A stretch of DNA of 64,000 nucleotides from Eutypella sp. D-1. Its lineage: Eukaryota; Ascomycota; Sordariomycetes; Xylariales; Diatrypaceae. How positions within the stretch are numbered: position 1 is the first letter of the stretch; each line of letters opens with the position of its first letter. The notes beneath the pieces were generated by a model, which ran no database searches, was not told the origin of the DNA, and was given only the letters and a program-made list of their open reading frames with translations. Location of the stretch: assembly GCA_023313575.1 (NCBI GenBank), contig JAJTTP010000005.1, forward strand, positions 2,480,001-2,544,000, given 5' to 3'. Positions 47,438 to 59,452 of this stretch are shown piece by piece. The translations under genes were made by a program, and so were the position numbers.

Positions 47438-48983
47438 TCGGGTACGGGTCTAGTCTGTCTTCTAGATACTGCTTTCGGGGCTGCGCAGCAGCCGGCGTTG
47501 GACATAGGCGGGCCCTCTGCATGGCGTTGGGGTCATCGGTTCGTCGTCGTTATCGACATATCTGCATATCTTTTTTTTCTGGTGCTTTGCCATCGAATCT
47601 TGTATTTACTCATTAGCATCGTCAGCGCATCCTTTCTTATAGATTATATGTCTAGACAATCATGAATGACATCGCCTAGACGTAGCCCCATGCGTACGGG
47701 GTGGGCCTATGGACGTGGCCGCTATCTATAATCAGAGGAACTGCTCCTGGACTATCAAAGTACGTGAAGTGCCCTGGCCTGCTTATATCTCACTTTGGCC
47801 ACACTGCCAGTCGTGGGCTCGATCTAGACAAATGGGCATGGTTGATATAACCAAGGAAGACTTGTATCGGATACCCTAGTCTTTTTTTAATCTACTGTGG
47901 CTACCCATTACTTCTATAGCCTGATAGCTACCCTTTTTGGGCAGGTTTATCGCTGTTGACGGGCACAGCCAAGATGTGTTTCCGAATCTCCCCTCACTCT
48001 TGTGAGAGGTTGCTATGCAGTCTTGAAAGAACTCGAGAAGCGCTTCAGATACCTCAACAGATGAAAACATACACTGCGTAGTATAAGCCAACATCTTTTT
48101 GGGTACACCAGAAAGATGATAAGCTTCATGCATTTCATTCCAGCATACGCGATAGCCCAGGAGAGCTTCGGATGCAGCGCGATTAACGAGACGTAGATCT
48201 GAGGCTATACCATAGGCGTCATGTTCCCACCAAGAAAGGTAAGGGGGACTTCTTTCTCACGAGAACCTAGTCTTTACTTCCCATTCTTCAGGCATAAATG
48301 GGTTGAACCAGGCTCTCATCTCTGTGCCCCTATTTGGTAACTATGCTGTGGAACACTCGATAGTGGCATATTGCATAAATCACTTTATAGAATTATCGAA
48401 GCTACACACCTCCGTCAGATAGTGGGTTAAGTTTAGCTATTTTCTAGCTAGCCTGGCTAGGCGCCTTATCGAGCTAAATTTCTTAAACTTGAACATCTTG
48501 CGAATTCCAGGCCTACCTACCACGAACCCCCGACAACAGCTCCGACTATATTGATAGTCACGGATCCTGCCCCCTATAGGAGAGAATTGGGTGAACCTGC
48601 GTTGGAGCTCGAAAATTTCTCAATTCTTAATTCGAAGTGACCCAACGACTCCACCATCGCAACCTAGACGTCAAAAAAAAATTCTTGTTCAGGGCCCCAC
48701 GTCACTATCACAACCCACGATATCAGTCTCGGAGGAGGCCATACGGCAGCGTATCTCGGCGAGGGGGGATACCGGGAAACGTTTTGTATACGAGAGTATA
48801 GGCGAATTGGGCACTAGAAAGGACCATTTACAGACTTCGCGAACCCCACTACTGCTGGTCAAATCCGACATAAAGCTTCCATCTCCGGCCGCGAAGAAAC
48901 AGAGTGGGGACTAGGACGATTGCGTTGAGCGTTCGGTAGAAAAGGAGGAAGAAAAAAAAAGACAAAGCTACAACACAGACAGG
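47438..48983. other. spacer with a decayed gene fragment
   Basis: Apart from the fragment at 47876-48290 and an imperfect inverted repeat near 48429-48497, nothing recognisable. The right part is the promoter of the mL40 gene. Confidence 0.45.
47876..48330 (-). pseudogene. fragment of an unknown gene
   Basis: A minus-strand frame reads about 115 codons without a stop (ASDLRLVNRAASEALLGYRV ... QAIEVMGSHSRLKKD), with protein-like composition. Upstream, a second segment (MRAWFNPFMPEEWEVKTRFS) is in a different register next to a possible donor GTGAGA, and no in-frame splice was found. It looks like the end of a decayed gene. Family not recognised. Confidence 0.3.
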
Positions 48984-49794
48984 ATGGCCTCAACAACATT
49001 TAGCCTACAGAGCCTCTTCGGCGGGCTTTCACTCTCCCCGCTATGCCGATCCACGGGCACCGCGGCGACGGCAATGAAGAGTAGCAACAGCGCCTTCGCG
49101 ACAACTGCGATGCCGACCGGCGGCGCCGTCGCCCGGGGCCTGCACACGACGGCGGCGCGGACGGCGCGGGCGGCGGGCGCGGCGGGCGCGACGAAGAAGA
49201 ACAAGAAGAAGAAGAAGAAGGGCGGGGTGGCGCCGGACGCGCGTATCATCAACCTCAAGTTGTCGATGCCGCGCCGCGTGCCGGCGCCCCTGCGCTTCGC
49301 CCGTAACCGCTACCTCCGCCACTGGACCATCCACCGCGCCTGGCTGCTGTTCCAGCGCCGCGAGCGCGAGAGGCGGGAGCGCGAAATGCAGAGGTGAGTT
49401 CCTTTTTTTTTCTTCCAATTTCTGGCATCGTCCTTTTCTTCATGCCCTGTCCCAAACTACGGCTACCCCTACCACTACCCTTACCTTACCTCCCTAAAAG
49501 CTAGACCTGCCTCCTTCACGGGCATATATACATATGCCAAGATGTAAGTCCTACAAAACTCAAAGCTAACCTTCCGCCACCACCAAAATCAGGATGTACG
49601 GATCGATGCACAATGCGATGGAGGAGCTGCGGACGAGCAGCGGGCCGGCGACGCGCCCGGAGGGCTACCTGTACCGCAAGGCGCTGGAGAAGATGGGCCT
49701 GTACGGCCACCATGGCATCCCCATCGAGTACGCGCGCGCGCAGACCGAGACGCCTGCCCGCGAGCCCTGGAACCACGACTGGACCCCGTCGTAG
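48984..49794 (+). CDS. MRPL28: mitochondrial large-subunit ribosomal protein mL40 (MRPL28 family), 2 exons
   Basis: Predicted 203 residues. Exons 48984-49393 and 49593-49794 with a 199-nt intron (GTGAGT...CAG) that splits an Arg codon. The first ~60 residues are Ser/Thr/Ala/Arg-rich without acids (MASTTFSLQSLFGGL ... ARGLHTTAARTARA), a mitochondrial targeting sequence. A Lys-rich patch (KKNKKKKKKG) follows, then the mL40 core: RYLRHWTIHRAWLLFQRR, a charged helix, and YLYRKALEKMGLYGHHGIPI then EYARAQTETP and the terminal WNHDW. It is a structural component of the 54S mitoribosomal subunit. Confidence 0.92.
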
Positions 49795-51572
49795 TCCCGC
49801 CCCGCGCCCTTCTTGTCGCTCTGTTCTCTTGAGAAGGTCTGTGTGTCATCGATCTATCGGGCCGTTTTTTCTGACGAGCAAGGGGAAAGAGGTGATAGAT
49901 GTATCACTAAACTTGGCCGTGATGGGAGCTGGAATGGTGTTCTCTATGCATCATACTGTCTTCTTTCTGTTCCCGTCATAATGTAAATAGAGAGAGGCAT
50001 GCCTGCGCAGCTCCGTCGGAACCCTGTACATAACCCATTCATTGGCACGTGATGACCTTGCCGTGCCATATGACAGGCCTAGAACGAAACTAGATAAAAA
50101 AGAAATATATATATATATGTATCTATATGCACATAAAAAACCTGATTGTAATTGCGATGCTGACGCCAGCTCTCACCACCCAATCCGGCTCAAAGAAGGA
50201 CTGTCATTGAGGGCATCGCGTCCCGTTGCTATTAATTACATTACACTCATCGGAGGACTTTAAAAAGTCTATCCACCCCACACCCACCCATCCAAAGCAA
50301 AGGGGGGGGGGCGAGGAAAATTGGAACATTGGCTTGGATGTTGACTCCTTGCGCTTTGCTAGCTCGCTGGCTTTATTAATCGTTTTGCTTCGCCGAAACT
50401 TCTCAGCGACCCCCCTTCCATCAGCCCCAAACCCCCGCCCCCGCTTGGTTACATACTCTCCCATACCCTCGCCTGCGCATCTGCTTGCAACGCTTGCTCG
50501 CTGATGCCGTGCAGATCTTATATATGTAGCTTTAGAAAGACAGGTACGCAGGCGGCAAGTTAGGTGGACAGAGAGAGAGGGCAAGGGAGGAAAAGATTTC
50601 ACATGCAGGCAGACACGAGGACGGGGGTTCATGCAAGTAAGAAATATGAGGGGGGGAAAAGCAAGAAAAGCCAATGAGTGGAATAAAAGGGGTTCTCCAA
50701 AACGACCGTTGGAAACACCCCCGATGAACATAAAACTGCTTTGATATATATATGATTTGCTCGACTTTATATGAAAAGGAACGGCAAAAACAAGGATGAT
50801 AACAAGCGAAGACAAGAAACAAAGTATGGTCAACAAAATCAGCTAGCTAAGCTCCAGAAAACTCCATCCGATAAATAATTTCCCGGCCCGTTTTCTTAGC
50901 ATCCCCCTTGCCTCGATTCCCACCCCTTTCTATATAGTGATATGATGGTGGCCGTGATGATTCGGGTTAGAAATGGCGGTTTAATAGGGTGTGGGCTTCG
51001 GTAGTTTTCTTTTTAAAAAAAAATCCATCACCCATTCAAATATGGTACAATCTCCGCGGTGGGACGTTATTCCGGGTGGGGGAAGAGGGGTTTTGTATTT
51101 TCGTCTCGGAATGAGAGGGTGGGGAGAGCAAGAAGGCGCGGTTCTTAGCTCCTATCATATGTGGTAGACGGCCTGCTCGGCCCCCCCGGCGCGGCGGCGT
51201 TGGGCGGTTTAACCGGGCCTCTCGGTGTACCATTCGGGATGCCGAGCAAAACTTGTCGTGGGAGATATCGATCGGAAGCGGGAGAGATCTGAGACATTCG
51301 CTGTCGGTACTGACTTGTGATTGGACCAAGGATCGACATGTTGCGTCACCTCTCATTTCCCTCCCCCCCAGAACCCTCTTGACCCCTCTATCGAAGCTGG
51401 CTCATTTGCTCATGCACCAATTCCACAAAACCGACGCCTCCCTCCCGGCTCTTCGTCTTATTACATTCGTCCCGTTCTCGTCTCGTCTCGTAGTCGTCGA
51501 ATCTTCGCGCAGTCGCCAGGGCCTCAGCGACGGAGCCTAGGGAGGTCACCCTTCCTTCCCCTGCACAGCCGC
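49795..51572. other. convergent 3' region, mL40 / rho2
   Basis: Lies between two genes pointing at each other, so mostly 3' UTR and spacer. Contains purine/pyrimidine-rich tracts and a G10 run near 50302. A 210-codon minus-strand frame at 50204-50836 has mixed low-complexity content and is not called. Confidence 0.5.
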
Positions 51573-52809
51573 TCATAAGATAACGCAGCAGCCGCCCCCC
51601 TCGCCCTTTTCGAAGGTCAACAAGGCAGCGCGCGTAGCAGCCTCGAATACATCGTCGACGCCTTCGCCGCTTAGCGACGAGCATTCGAGATACTTCCGAG
51701 CGCCGACGTCCTGGGCAATCTGTTCGCCCTGCCGCTCGGTGACGAACCGTAGGCTCTTTTTCCGCATCTCCTCGACGGCCACCGGGTCGTCGCGCAGGTC
51801 CTTCTTCAGCCCCACCAGAATGATCGGCACGCCGGGACACCGCTCCGTCGCCTCTTCTATCCACTTCGAGCCGTTAGCGCGCTTAGCCGAGACGAACGCG
51901 TAATTTGCAAATTCCTTGTCAGGATGGCGGCGATCTTCTCCTTGGCTACCCGCCGAAACACCGGTCGTGAAATGGGGGTGCTTTGGAGGGCGATCGGAGT
52001 GGGTGTTGCTGCTAAGGGAATATTGGAGGGCACTGGAAAAGGAAAACTGGAACGCACCTTGTGCTTCACGTTGTCTAGGGAATCTGGCGAGTCGACCGAG
52101 AAGCCGATTAGGATAACATGCGCCTTGGAGTAAGCCAACGGTCGTAGCCGCTCATAATCCTCCTGTCCTGCTGTATCCCATAGTGCCAGTTGTACGGACT
52201 TGCCATCTACTCTGCAATCTGTGACGTAGTTCTCGAACACGGTCGGTATCTGTGGTACAGGCGTCTATGGTCAATCGTTTCGGTCTCCAGAAATGTGGCT
52301 TCATCGTCTATTTCGGTAATCGCCTATTGAGGGTTGCATTGATATATGGCTTACATAGTGCTGTTGCAATGTTAGCGAGTTATGCTCTAGTAAAATGGAG
52401 GCCTTGTGAAGGCTTTGGGAGGAAAGGCTGCAACTGACGGTAGGGAAGTATCCTAGGGTGAAAACACTCAGTAGTGAGGTTTTGCCGCAAGCTCCGTCAC
52501 CTATGATGACCAACTTCCTATGGGAACGATGCTCGAATCAGTCCAGGCTCGTGGGTAAAAAGAATCATTATCATTGCTTCGCGTCCGTTCGCGTCCGTTC
52601 GCGTCCATTCGCGTTCAATGCTTCTAATGTCGTCAAGGCGTGGCTCCGTGCTCGCATTTGCCGTATTTGCTGCATGAGGGATGTCGTCGGGTACTCAATT
52701 GGGTCCATCCAAGCTCCCGAACCAACTCCAAAAACAACTCCTTGATCGAATGAACATCATATAAACGAACTTACCTCCGAATGACATTTTGCTGATTTGG
52801 ACTCGCCAT
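51573..52809 (-). CDS. rho2: Rho-family GTPase Rho2 (5 exons, including a 6-nt microexon)
   Basis: Predicted 200-residue small GTPase that controls cell-wall synthesis and polarity at the plasma membrane. Exons: 52809-52775, 52517-52439, 52360-52355, 52249-52058, 51863-51573; introns 257, 78, 105 and 194 nt. Motifs: P-loop GDGACGKT (18-25), switch I IPTVFENY with Thr43, [16 protein letters not shown]4 as LKKDL, and a C-terminal CCVIL giving a CAAX box CVIL (geranylgeranylation by its final Leu) with an extra Cys for palmitoylation. Length equals fission-yeast Rho2, and [11 protein letters not shown] plus FTLGYFPT favour Rho2 over Rho1. The start MASPNQQ is the only upstream ATG that keeps phase; an ATG 22 nt downstream does not. 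The microexon supplies His39-Tyr40. Confidence 0.93.
52579..52614. repeat. 10-bp tandem repeat in rho2 intron 1
   Basis: Unit TTCGCGTCCG, about 3.5 copies with slight divergence in the last. It lies wholly inside intron 1 of rho2. Confidence 0.8.
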
Positions 52810-55358
52810 TGTTCTAGTCGGATCCAGCCGTCACACCAACAACAACGGCTAAGTAAGATATCGGATCTTCTCGAGAAAATGTAAAGGGAAAATCGCCGTT
52901 GCGGAATACGTGAATAATTTCCAAAATATTAGATCAACTCTTTTATGGAGCCACTTCCGTCTTCGTTGTTCTGACGATGAGAGATGGGAGAGAATAGGTT
53001 GGTCGTAGATCCGTATCGGATCGAGAGGAAGGCTATCTACTTAGGTATCCAACTGATGGTTCGACCGTCGAGAGGGAGCAAGGGGGTGAAAATGTAATAA
53101 GCAAATAAAATTTCTGGGGCTAAGTTTGCAGGGACACCAGCTTATATTTAGGTAATGCCAGTGCCGAGTTTGGGAGTTTGGGAGTTTGGAGGTCACCACG
53201 GTGCGCGTTATCCAAGGAAAACAAAAATTGGAAAATTGTAATACCCAAGTAGTACCTAGATATGTAAAGAGTAGCCTGGGAGAGACGGAGAAACGGGGTA
53301 AGGACGGGGGGGGCACGGGGACGCCGGGGAATTAAGCCGTTGTCGAATATTTTGTACGTATTTGTTTGAGAGGGTTTGAGAGGTTGTTGACCCGCTGGCT
53401 TCACTTTAAACTTAAAAATTAAAGTGAATAGCTACAAGTCCACAGACCGTAGGAGTAGCAGAATGATTTAATTCGAAGTGGCAATCTCCAATCGGAATTG
53501 GACGAAGAGTTGTATGAATACGAGAAAAAATACTTGTAAAGGGGAAAAAATAATAATGGAAGGGGGGGAGGAAACAAGATGCCGGTCTGTTTTACGTCAA
53601 GTACGTAGGTAGTAGTAGGTTAAGTAAGTTAAAAGCTTCTAAAAAGAACGCTTGCTACTTCTACTTCCCAGTTGTTGTTTTGGCGGCTGCTTGTCTGCTT
53701 GTCGCGGTCGCTACTGCCTGTCCAGGATCTGCTATTACTACTACTATGTATGTACTGATTGCTCCTACTTAAATGCTATCTCTTATTAGGTAGGTAGGTA
53801 CCCAGGTATTATTCCTGTTGACTCCCAGATATCATATAAGCAACCTTAAAGAGAAAAGATTACGGTCACGGTCAGTCGATCGGGGTTTACTGCAGTTGCA
53901 CAAGCAAGTGGTACCGCGGTAGTACTTACTGTACGGAGTATAACTATAGAAATCGGGGATTGAGTGGTCTGTGGTTTAGGTACGGAACGTACATACAACA
54001 CATGCCTTAGGTAGGTACCTACCTGGGTAATCTGACAGTTACTATGTAGGACACCAAACCAAACTTCTAATGGCTACAGACGATATCCACTGAGCGACCC
54101 CGGGTTTCGGTTATTGCATTAGGTAATTCAAGGCACAAGGCAGACTGGCATATATGTACCTACATAACTATAGAAACCCGCAAAGAGCAGGTGAGGTGAG
54201 CCTTGAAGAAGCGGGAAGTTATCCATGCATCCCGGGAATCGTAGGAGCAAGCCTTTCGGAACTTCTGGGTTTCTACCTACACTAGACTGCCTTAACTGCA
54301 GGTGGTCTCCAGGGCCTTTTTTTGGCGTCTGGAGCGTCTGGAGGCCTTCTAGGGCTCGTGCAGCAGCCCTGAAGTGGTGCAGCGTTGGTCCACGGTCCCG
54401 GGGGTGTTTGGTGTCTGCCTGACTAGATGCAGCAAGGGACTTAGGTACCTGCCTAGGCGGTAATAGGCTAGCGCATCAAAGTTCGCCGGGATCCGCTCCG
54501 GTCCCAAATGCTGGGTGCCAATTCCCTTGGTGGCGTTAGGACCTGATGGCATGGTGTAAATACATAAGCCCTGCATTTCAGCTTCTCGGAAGGTTTAGCT
54601 CTCACCTGAGCACCACCTAACCCAAGTAGGTACTTGGCTAGATACCTTTACAGATATACATGTACAAATCAACCAATTAGACCTGACAGTAGCTTTTGAT
54701 AGTACATCTGCACTATAGACATTTACGTAGGATGGTACCTACTCATATGTAAAAGGCAACTCTGTGATGGATATGAGGTAGCCAAACCTACCTACCTAGG
54801 TAGTTGAATACCAACCATATCTCTTACTACTACTTAGGTATGAACGTATGGAGAAAGCACAAATCTGGGGCCAGTGCGATATTACATGGGACACCTGTCG
54901 CTTTGCATTATACATCAGCATCGATTTTTGTATTTTCAGGGTTGCTATAGCTGTTGCTGCAACCAGAATGCCGGTACATAAACAGAAAGAGGATTTATCA
55001 TGTCTTATCTCCTGAATTATATCCCTTTAACCAACATATAAACATCACATCGCACTAACAACATACATACTTCGTGGTATGCCCCTGCCATTTTCCTCAC
55101 TCTGTTTCTATTAGATAATAGCTACGTGGTCCTGAACGCATCGATCACCCTGGCCGATTTATTAGCTGTTTACAAGTAAGATGCGCACCTGAGAAAGCTG
55201 CAAGTACCCGCTCGCCGACGACTTGTCTTGCTTGTGCGTACCTTATCAACGGTACTGGCTAACTTGGGTCGCCCCTAACTAAAAAAGCTGCTACGTTACA
55301 GGCCCTGGTTGGTTTCGAACTTCCGCTCCTCCCTGGCTTATTAGGCGGAGCTGACGCG

Positions 55359-55396
<38 letters not shown>

Positions 55397-58300
55397 TCTC
55401 ATGGTTCTGACAAACAACAAGAGCAGTAGCTGCCACTTCGTACGTGCACTAGCCTTAGACGAAGGGGGGGATAGGGCTATTCTGAAAGGAGGCGGGATCG
55501 GGAACCTTGATGATACACAGCTCCGAACAGATGAATCCCCACGCAGTCAAGCAAAGCAGTCAATTGTCAAGTTCAGCCGGATTTCACAGTTGTACATGCG
55601 TAAGTATTTACCTACCGTTGATCCACATATGTACCTCGGCCTACCTATACATGCGATGTTTTAGTCGGGAAAAGGCGTAACTCTCTTATTAGCTACTTAT
55701 CCAACTACCGAGCTGCCAAGATACGCGGAAATGCTAGGCAGGTGTTGAAACACTCACAAATGTAAGTAAACTTGAGTAAGTATGCATGTCACGCAAGTCC
55801 CTTAAGTATCGCGTCTGTTCTCCCTTTGAATCGAGATGTTTGAACGTCTCGACCCGCGCTATGTGAGGAGGGTGATCCTACCTGCGCTGCCGGCCCTGCA
55901 AGGTCCCCCTCGAAATCGATCGGTGCCTATGCAGCAAGCGACCAGACCAGTCGGGCTCCTCAAATCAACCCCCCCCCCCTCCTTCTCAGAACCCCTTCCC
56001 ACCAATGAGCAGGAGCACGGACAGGGCAATATTTCGATATGTGGCAATCTGGACCTACCTAGACCGCCTCCGGGTCTCTCTTGGCCCGGGAAGACCCAAC
56101 GAACGACTGCAGGTCTCGGAATATCGCCCATGCAGTAGCAAGAGTAGTATCACAGGCCACACACACACGCACGCACGCACGCACACACAACATGGGGAAA
56201 CCAACCCATCTATCCCTCCATCTCACATAGGCGCGCCTCTAGCAGTCGTGCGCGTGTCCGGGGATGAAAAAGGGGGGGTATAAAAGGAATCGTTTTCGGT
56301 TCTGCATGTCCTACCACACGGTATAACGGAGGGCGGGCGTAGACCGCCGCTTGCGCCCCCGCGCGCGCATGTTACTCGGGGGCTAGTTCAGGAGCGGCTG
56401 AGCCGATGGCTGACAAGAAAACTGACCATTCGGGCGTCCGTCCTTGTCCTACGTCGCGATGCTGAACATTTTTATTGATTTGCATTATCGTACCTCCCCA
56501 ACGAAGACACGCCCGTCATGCCGGCGGGACCGAAGAATAAAAGACCGCCGATATCTAGACACGAGATCTGATGATGATTATGATGATGATGATAATAGTG
56601 ACGATGATGGCGATGCCGGCGGTCAACGGAAACGGGCCACGCCGTATGGCCCGATTACGAGAGAAAGTCGGCCCTTTCGCTGGAAAACTGTTTCTTAATC
56701 CTAATATGTGCGTAACCAATGGCGTAATGGGGGCGTCTTCGGTCCGGAAAGGCAATGACATAAATCAATGCTTCCCGCTTCAGGTCTATCCGGAGGCCTC
56801 AACGCACACACTCTCTTTATCGGTCCTTATAGCAAGCCACTATGTAAATATTATGACAGTTATAAGACGACATACGAAGATATATATATACAGATGTATA
56901 CAAGTAGCTATCTAGTCTGGAAGTGTGGTCACATGAACTGGGCTGCCACTTACAGCGGAGGCGGCGGCGCCGCCGTTACGCCATGTCACCCAGGCGCAGC
57001 CCGGACCGCATCATGGCCGCACGCCAATAGGGCGGACTAGCCGGTTGGCAACTGGTGCTAGGAACCCGGCAGAGGGAGCCGATAGATAAACCCTCGTATA
57101 AAAATTACCCGCGCGGTTCCGGGTCATACGGACCTAGCAGGGTGCACCTTCTGTTTCTCAGGTTAAATGTGCATGCATCTATGATGGGATATTATAAATC
57201 TATATAGCTCGACCCGTCGCGCATTTCTAAGTATTTTAGGCACGATTGCATATATATTTTATATTCGGTTACGTAAGCAGAGTTTTACTGCGGTTAATGA
57301 CCAGGTGTTGTAATACACGGATATATGGACTTTGTAAATAGCTTTTGTGTGACATAAAGAATACCCGGGTAGACAAGATATGCTGTTATTGCTTAGAAGG
57401 GGTGGTTATCACTACAATCTTTGACTGATGTAGCAGACGGTCCAATCTGGACTATGTGTTGCCCTGAACCTGTGATATACAGTAGAAACAGAGTTTTGTG
57501 GTATGCACGACCTTGACGTGCCACTATAATGACGGTCGCAACCGGTCCTATTTTGGACTGCATGGATTCAGAAAATGTAGAAAATTGTTAAGTTAGAGAG
57601 ATCTCTTCATACCTAAGTTGGAGTGTGCTGTACTCCGTACTTGCCATTGGGCACTTGCTTCTAGGCTTGGTTGATGATATCCATACGAATTTAGCATTTC
57701 ATGTTCGATATAATATCGCTTTGCAATATGGTGGGGTTTTGATCAACCCCGTTTAGTGTATATATATGTGTAGCTGGCAGTAGTGGATGACGTAAGGTTT
57801 TGTCTAAATACCACTAGCCCTGAGGCCATGCAAGGACTCCAGCATTTTGTACCAAGTGCATTCATGCAATTAGAGAACAAGTAAGTTATACCTAGGTAGG
57901 CAGAGTTACTAGCGGCTGTGTGGCTTGTACATGACCTTAAACCTAATCTAGATAGAAGCATGTGGCTAAGTACTATCCAGCATAACCTTACAGATCTGGA
58001 TAGGTACTTGAGTACATGTAATCAGCAAATCAGGGTATCACAACAACCTGAAGTGGAAGTCGAAAACCACACATTGAATTCATCCATGAATGTCTGGTGT
58101 TGACAAGTATGGAGATTGAACCTGTAGATATGGATAATAACACCTAAGAGCATACATACATAGGTACCTACATACAGACCAACCTATCTACATCTTAGGG
58201 CACTTTCAAATATTAGACGCAACTAACTACGTACATTAGCATCCATCTGAACGTCGATATCAATAGGTACCTAACCTAGTATGTGCCTACTACGATTTAC

Positions 58301-59452
58301 ATGTACTTTGCTCGCTATTGCCTTATCTACATTTTACTATGTAGCCTAGGAACCTAATGAGTGGAAGGAACTCTGTATCTGTTAGATCTACTGGATCTGA
58401 CCTGCCCTGTTTAGGCCCCCGAGTGACCGACCGAATAAACCGATTCCAATTTAAATTTGCCCTTAAGAGAAGGAACGAGCCGCAGCCGCAGCCGCAGCAC
58501 CAGTAGCAGTACCAGCAGCAGTACCAGCACTTGGGCAGGTGCAAAGAGGGGAGGGGCATTCATCACATCACATCTCCATACACCAATTCTAAAGTTCTCC
58601 ATTCTCCATAACTCCATACTTACTTCATCATACTCCATCAATATCAGAACCCGGACAGAACGCAGAAAGCAGAACACAGGAAAGCAGAACGCAGAAAGAT
58701 CAATCAATACCAGGACCAACGAGCAAACAAACAAACAGGTTAGTTCTAACTATAATAACCAGGACAACACGAATTTGAAGAGGGGGGTGGGAGGTGGGAA
58801 GGGAAAGGGAGAAAAAGAAACCGGGAAAAGAAAAATAAAGAAAAAGAAAAAAAAAGAAAAAAAGGAAAAAACCTCTAAGAATAATCCAATCCAAATCACA
58901 TCTGTATAACCTGTTATGACCCTATCAGCCTATTGGCAATCAACAAATCTGAACAGCTTTTATGGCCACTCACCTGACCAAACAAAGCAGAAAACATATC
59001 CCGCTCGTTCGTTTAATATCTCTCCCCTCCGGCCCCATTATCACTTTATATCGTGTCATTCCCTTATTATGTCGCGGTTTCCAGATCGTGACAACGAGGC
59101 TAAACTAATAAGAGATCTTCTAACTAGGGAGCGACAATATTACTGTTACTGTTACTGTTAGATCGAGTCGATCATCCGTCCGTCCATTTATTCACTTGAC
59201 AAGAGCATTCATCGAACAATCCAACGTCTAACTTCCAACTTTCAACTTCCGACTTCCAACGCGTTTCCCTTCTTACCCACAAACCGACGAGATCCACCAT
59301 TTCCACCTTTTTGCCTTTTCCACCCCGCCGCCATAAACCAGTAACCCATAACCCGTAACCCGATATCGTATCCTCAAATCCGATCCTTCTACATGTCAAT
59401 CTACATGACACTCTTCAGTATTGCCAGATAAACCCCTCCTTTCTCGTTCGGT
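52810..59452. other. 6.6-kb gene-poor tract
   Basis: Between the divergent starts of rho2 and nst1. Contains many TAGGTACCTA/CCTAGG motifs (53.8-54.8 and 57.9-58.3 kb), a GCT repeat, CA/CGCA repeats near 56160, a GAT-rich run near 56568 and an AC-rich leader before nst1. Short frames only; those with any length are encoded by the simple repeats. A promoter or long 5' leader for nst1 is expected at the right end. Confidence 0.55.
55361..55394. repeat. GCT trinucleotide repeat, about 11 units
   Basis: A perfect GCT run. In one frame it encodes poly-Leu at the start of a 101-codon open frame (55359-55664), but there is no other sign of a gene. Confidence 0.9.

Noticed and set aside
50204..50836. 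210-codon minus-strand frame
   Set aside because: Lies in the convergent 3' region, contains simple-sequence peptides and no domain.
55300..55345. tRNA-like GTTTCGAAC element
   Set aside because: B-box-like string only; no cloverleaf on either strand.
55359..55664. 101-codon frame with poly-Leu start
   Set aside because: The Leu run is just the GCT microsatellite read as CTG; nothing downstream supports a protein.
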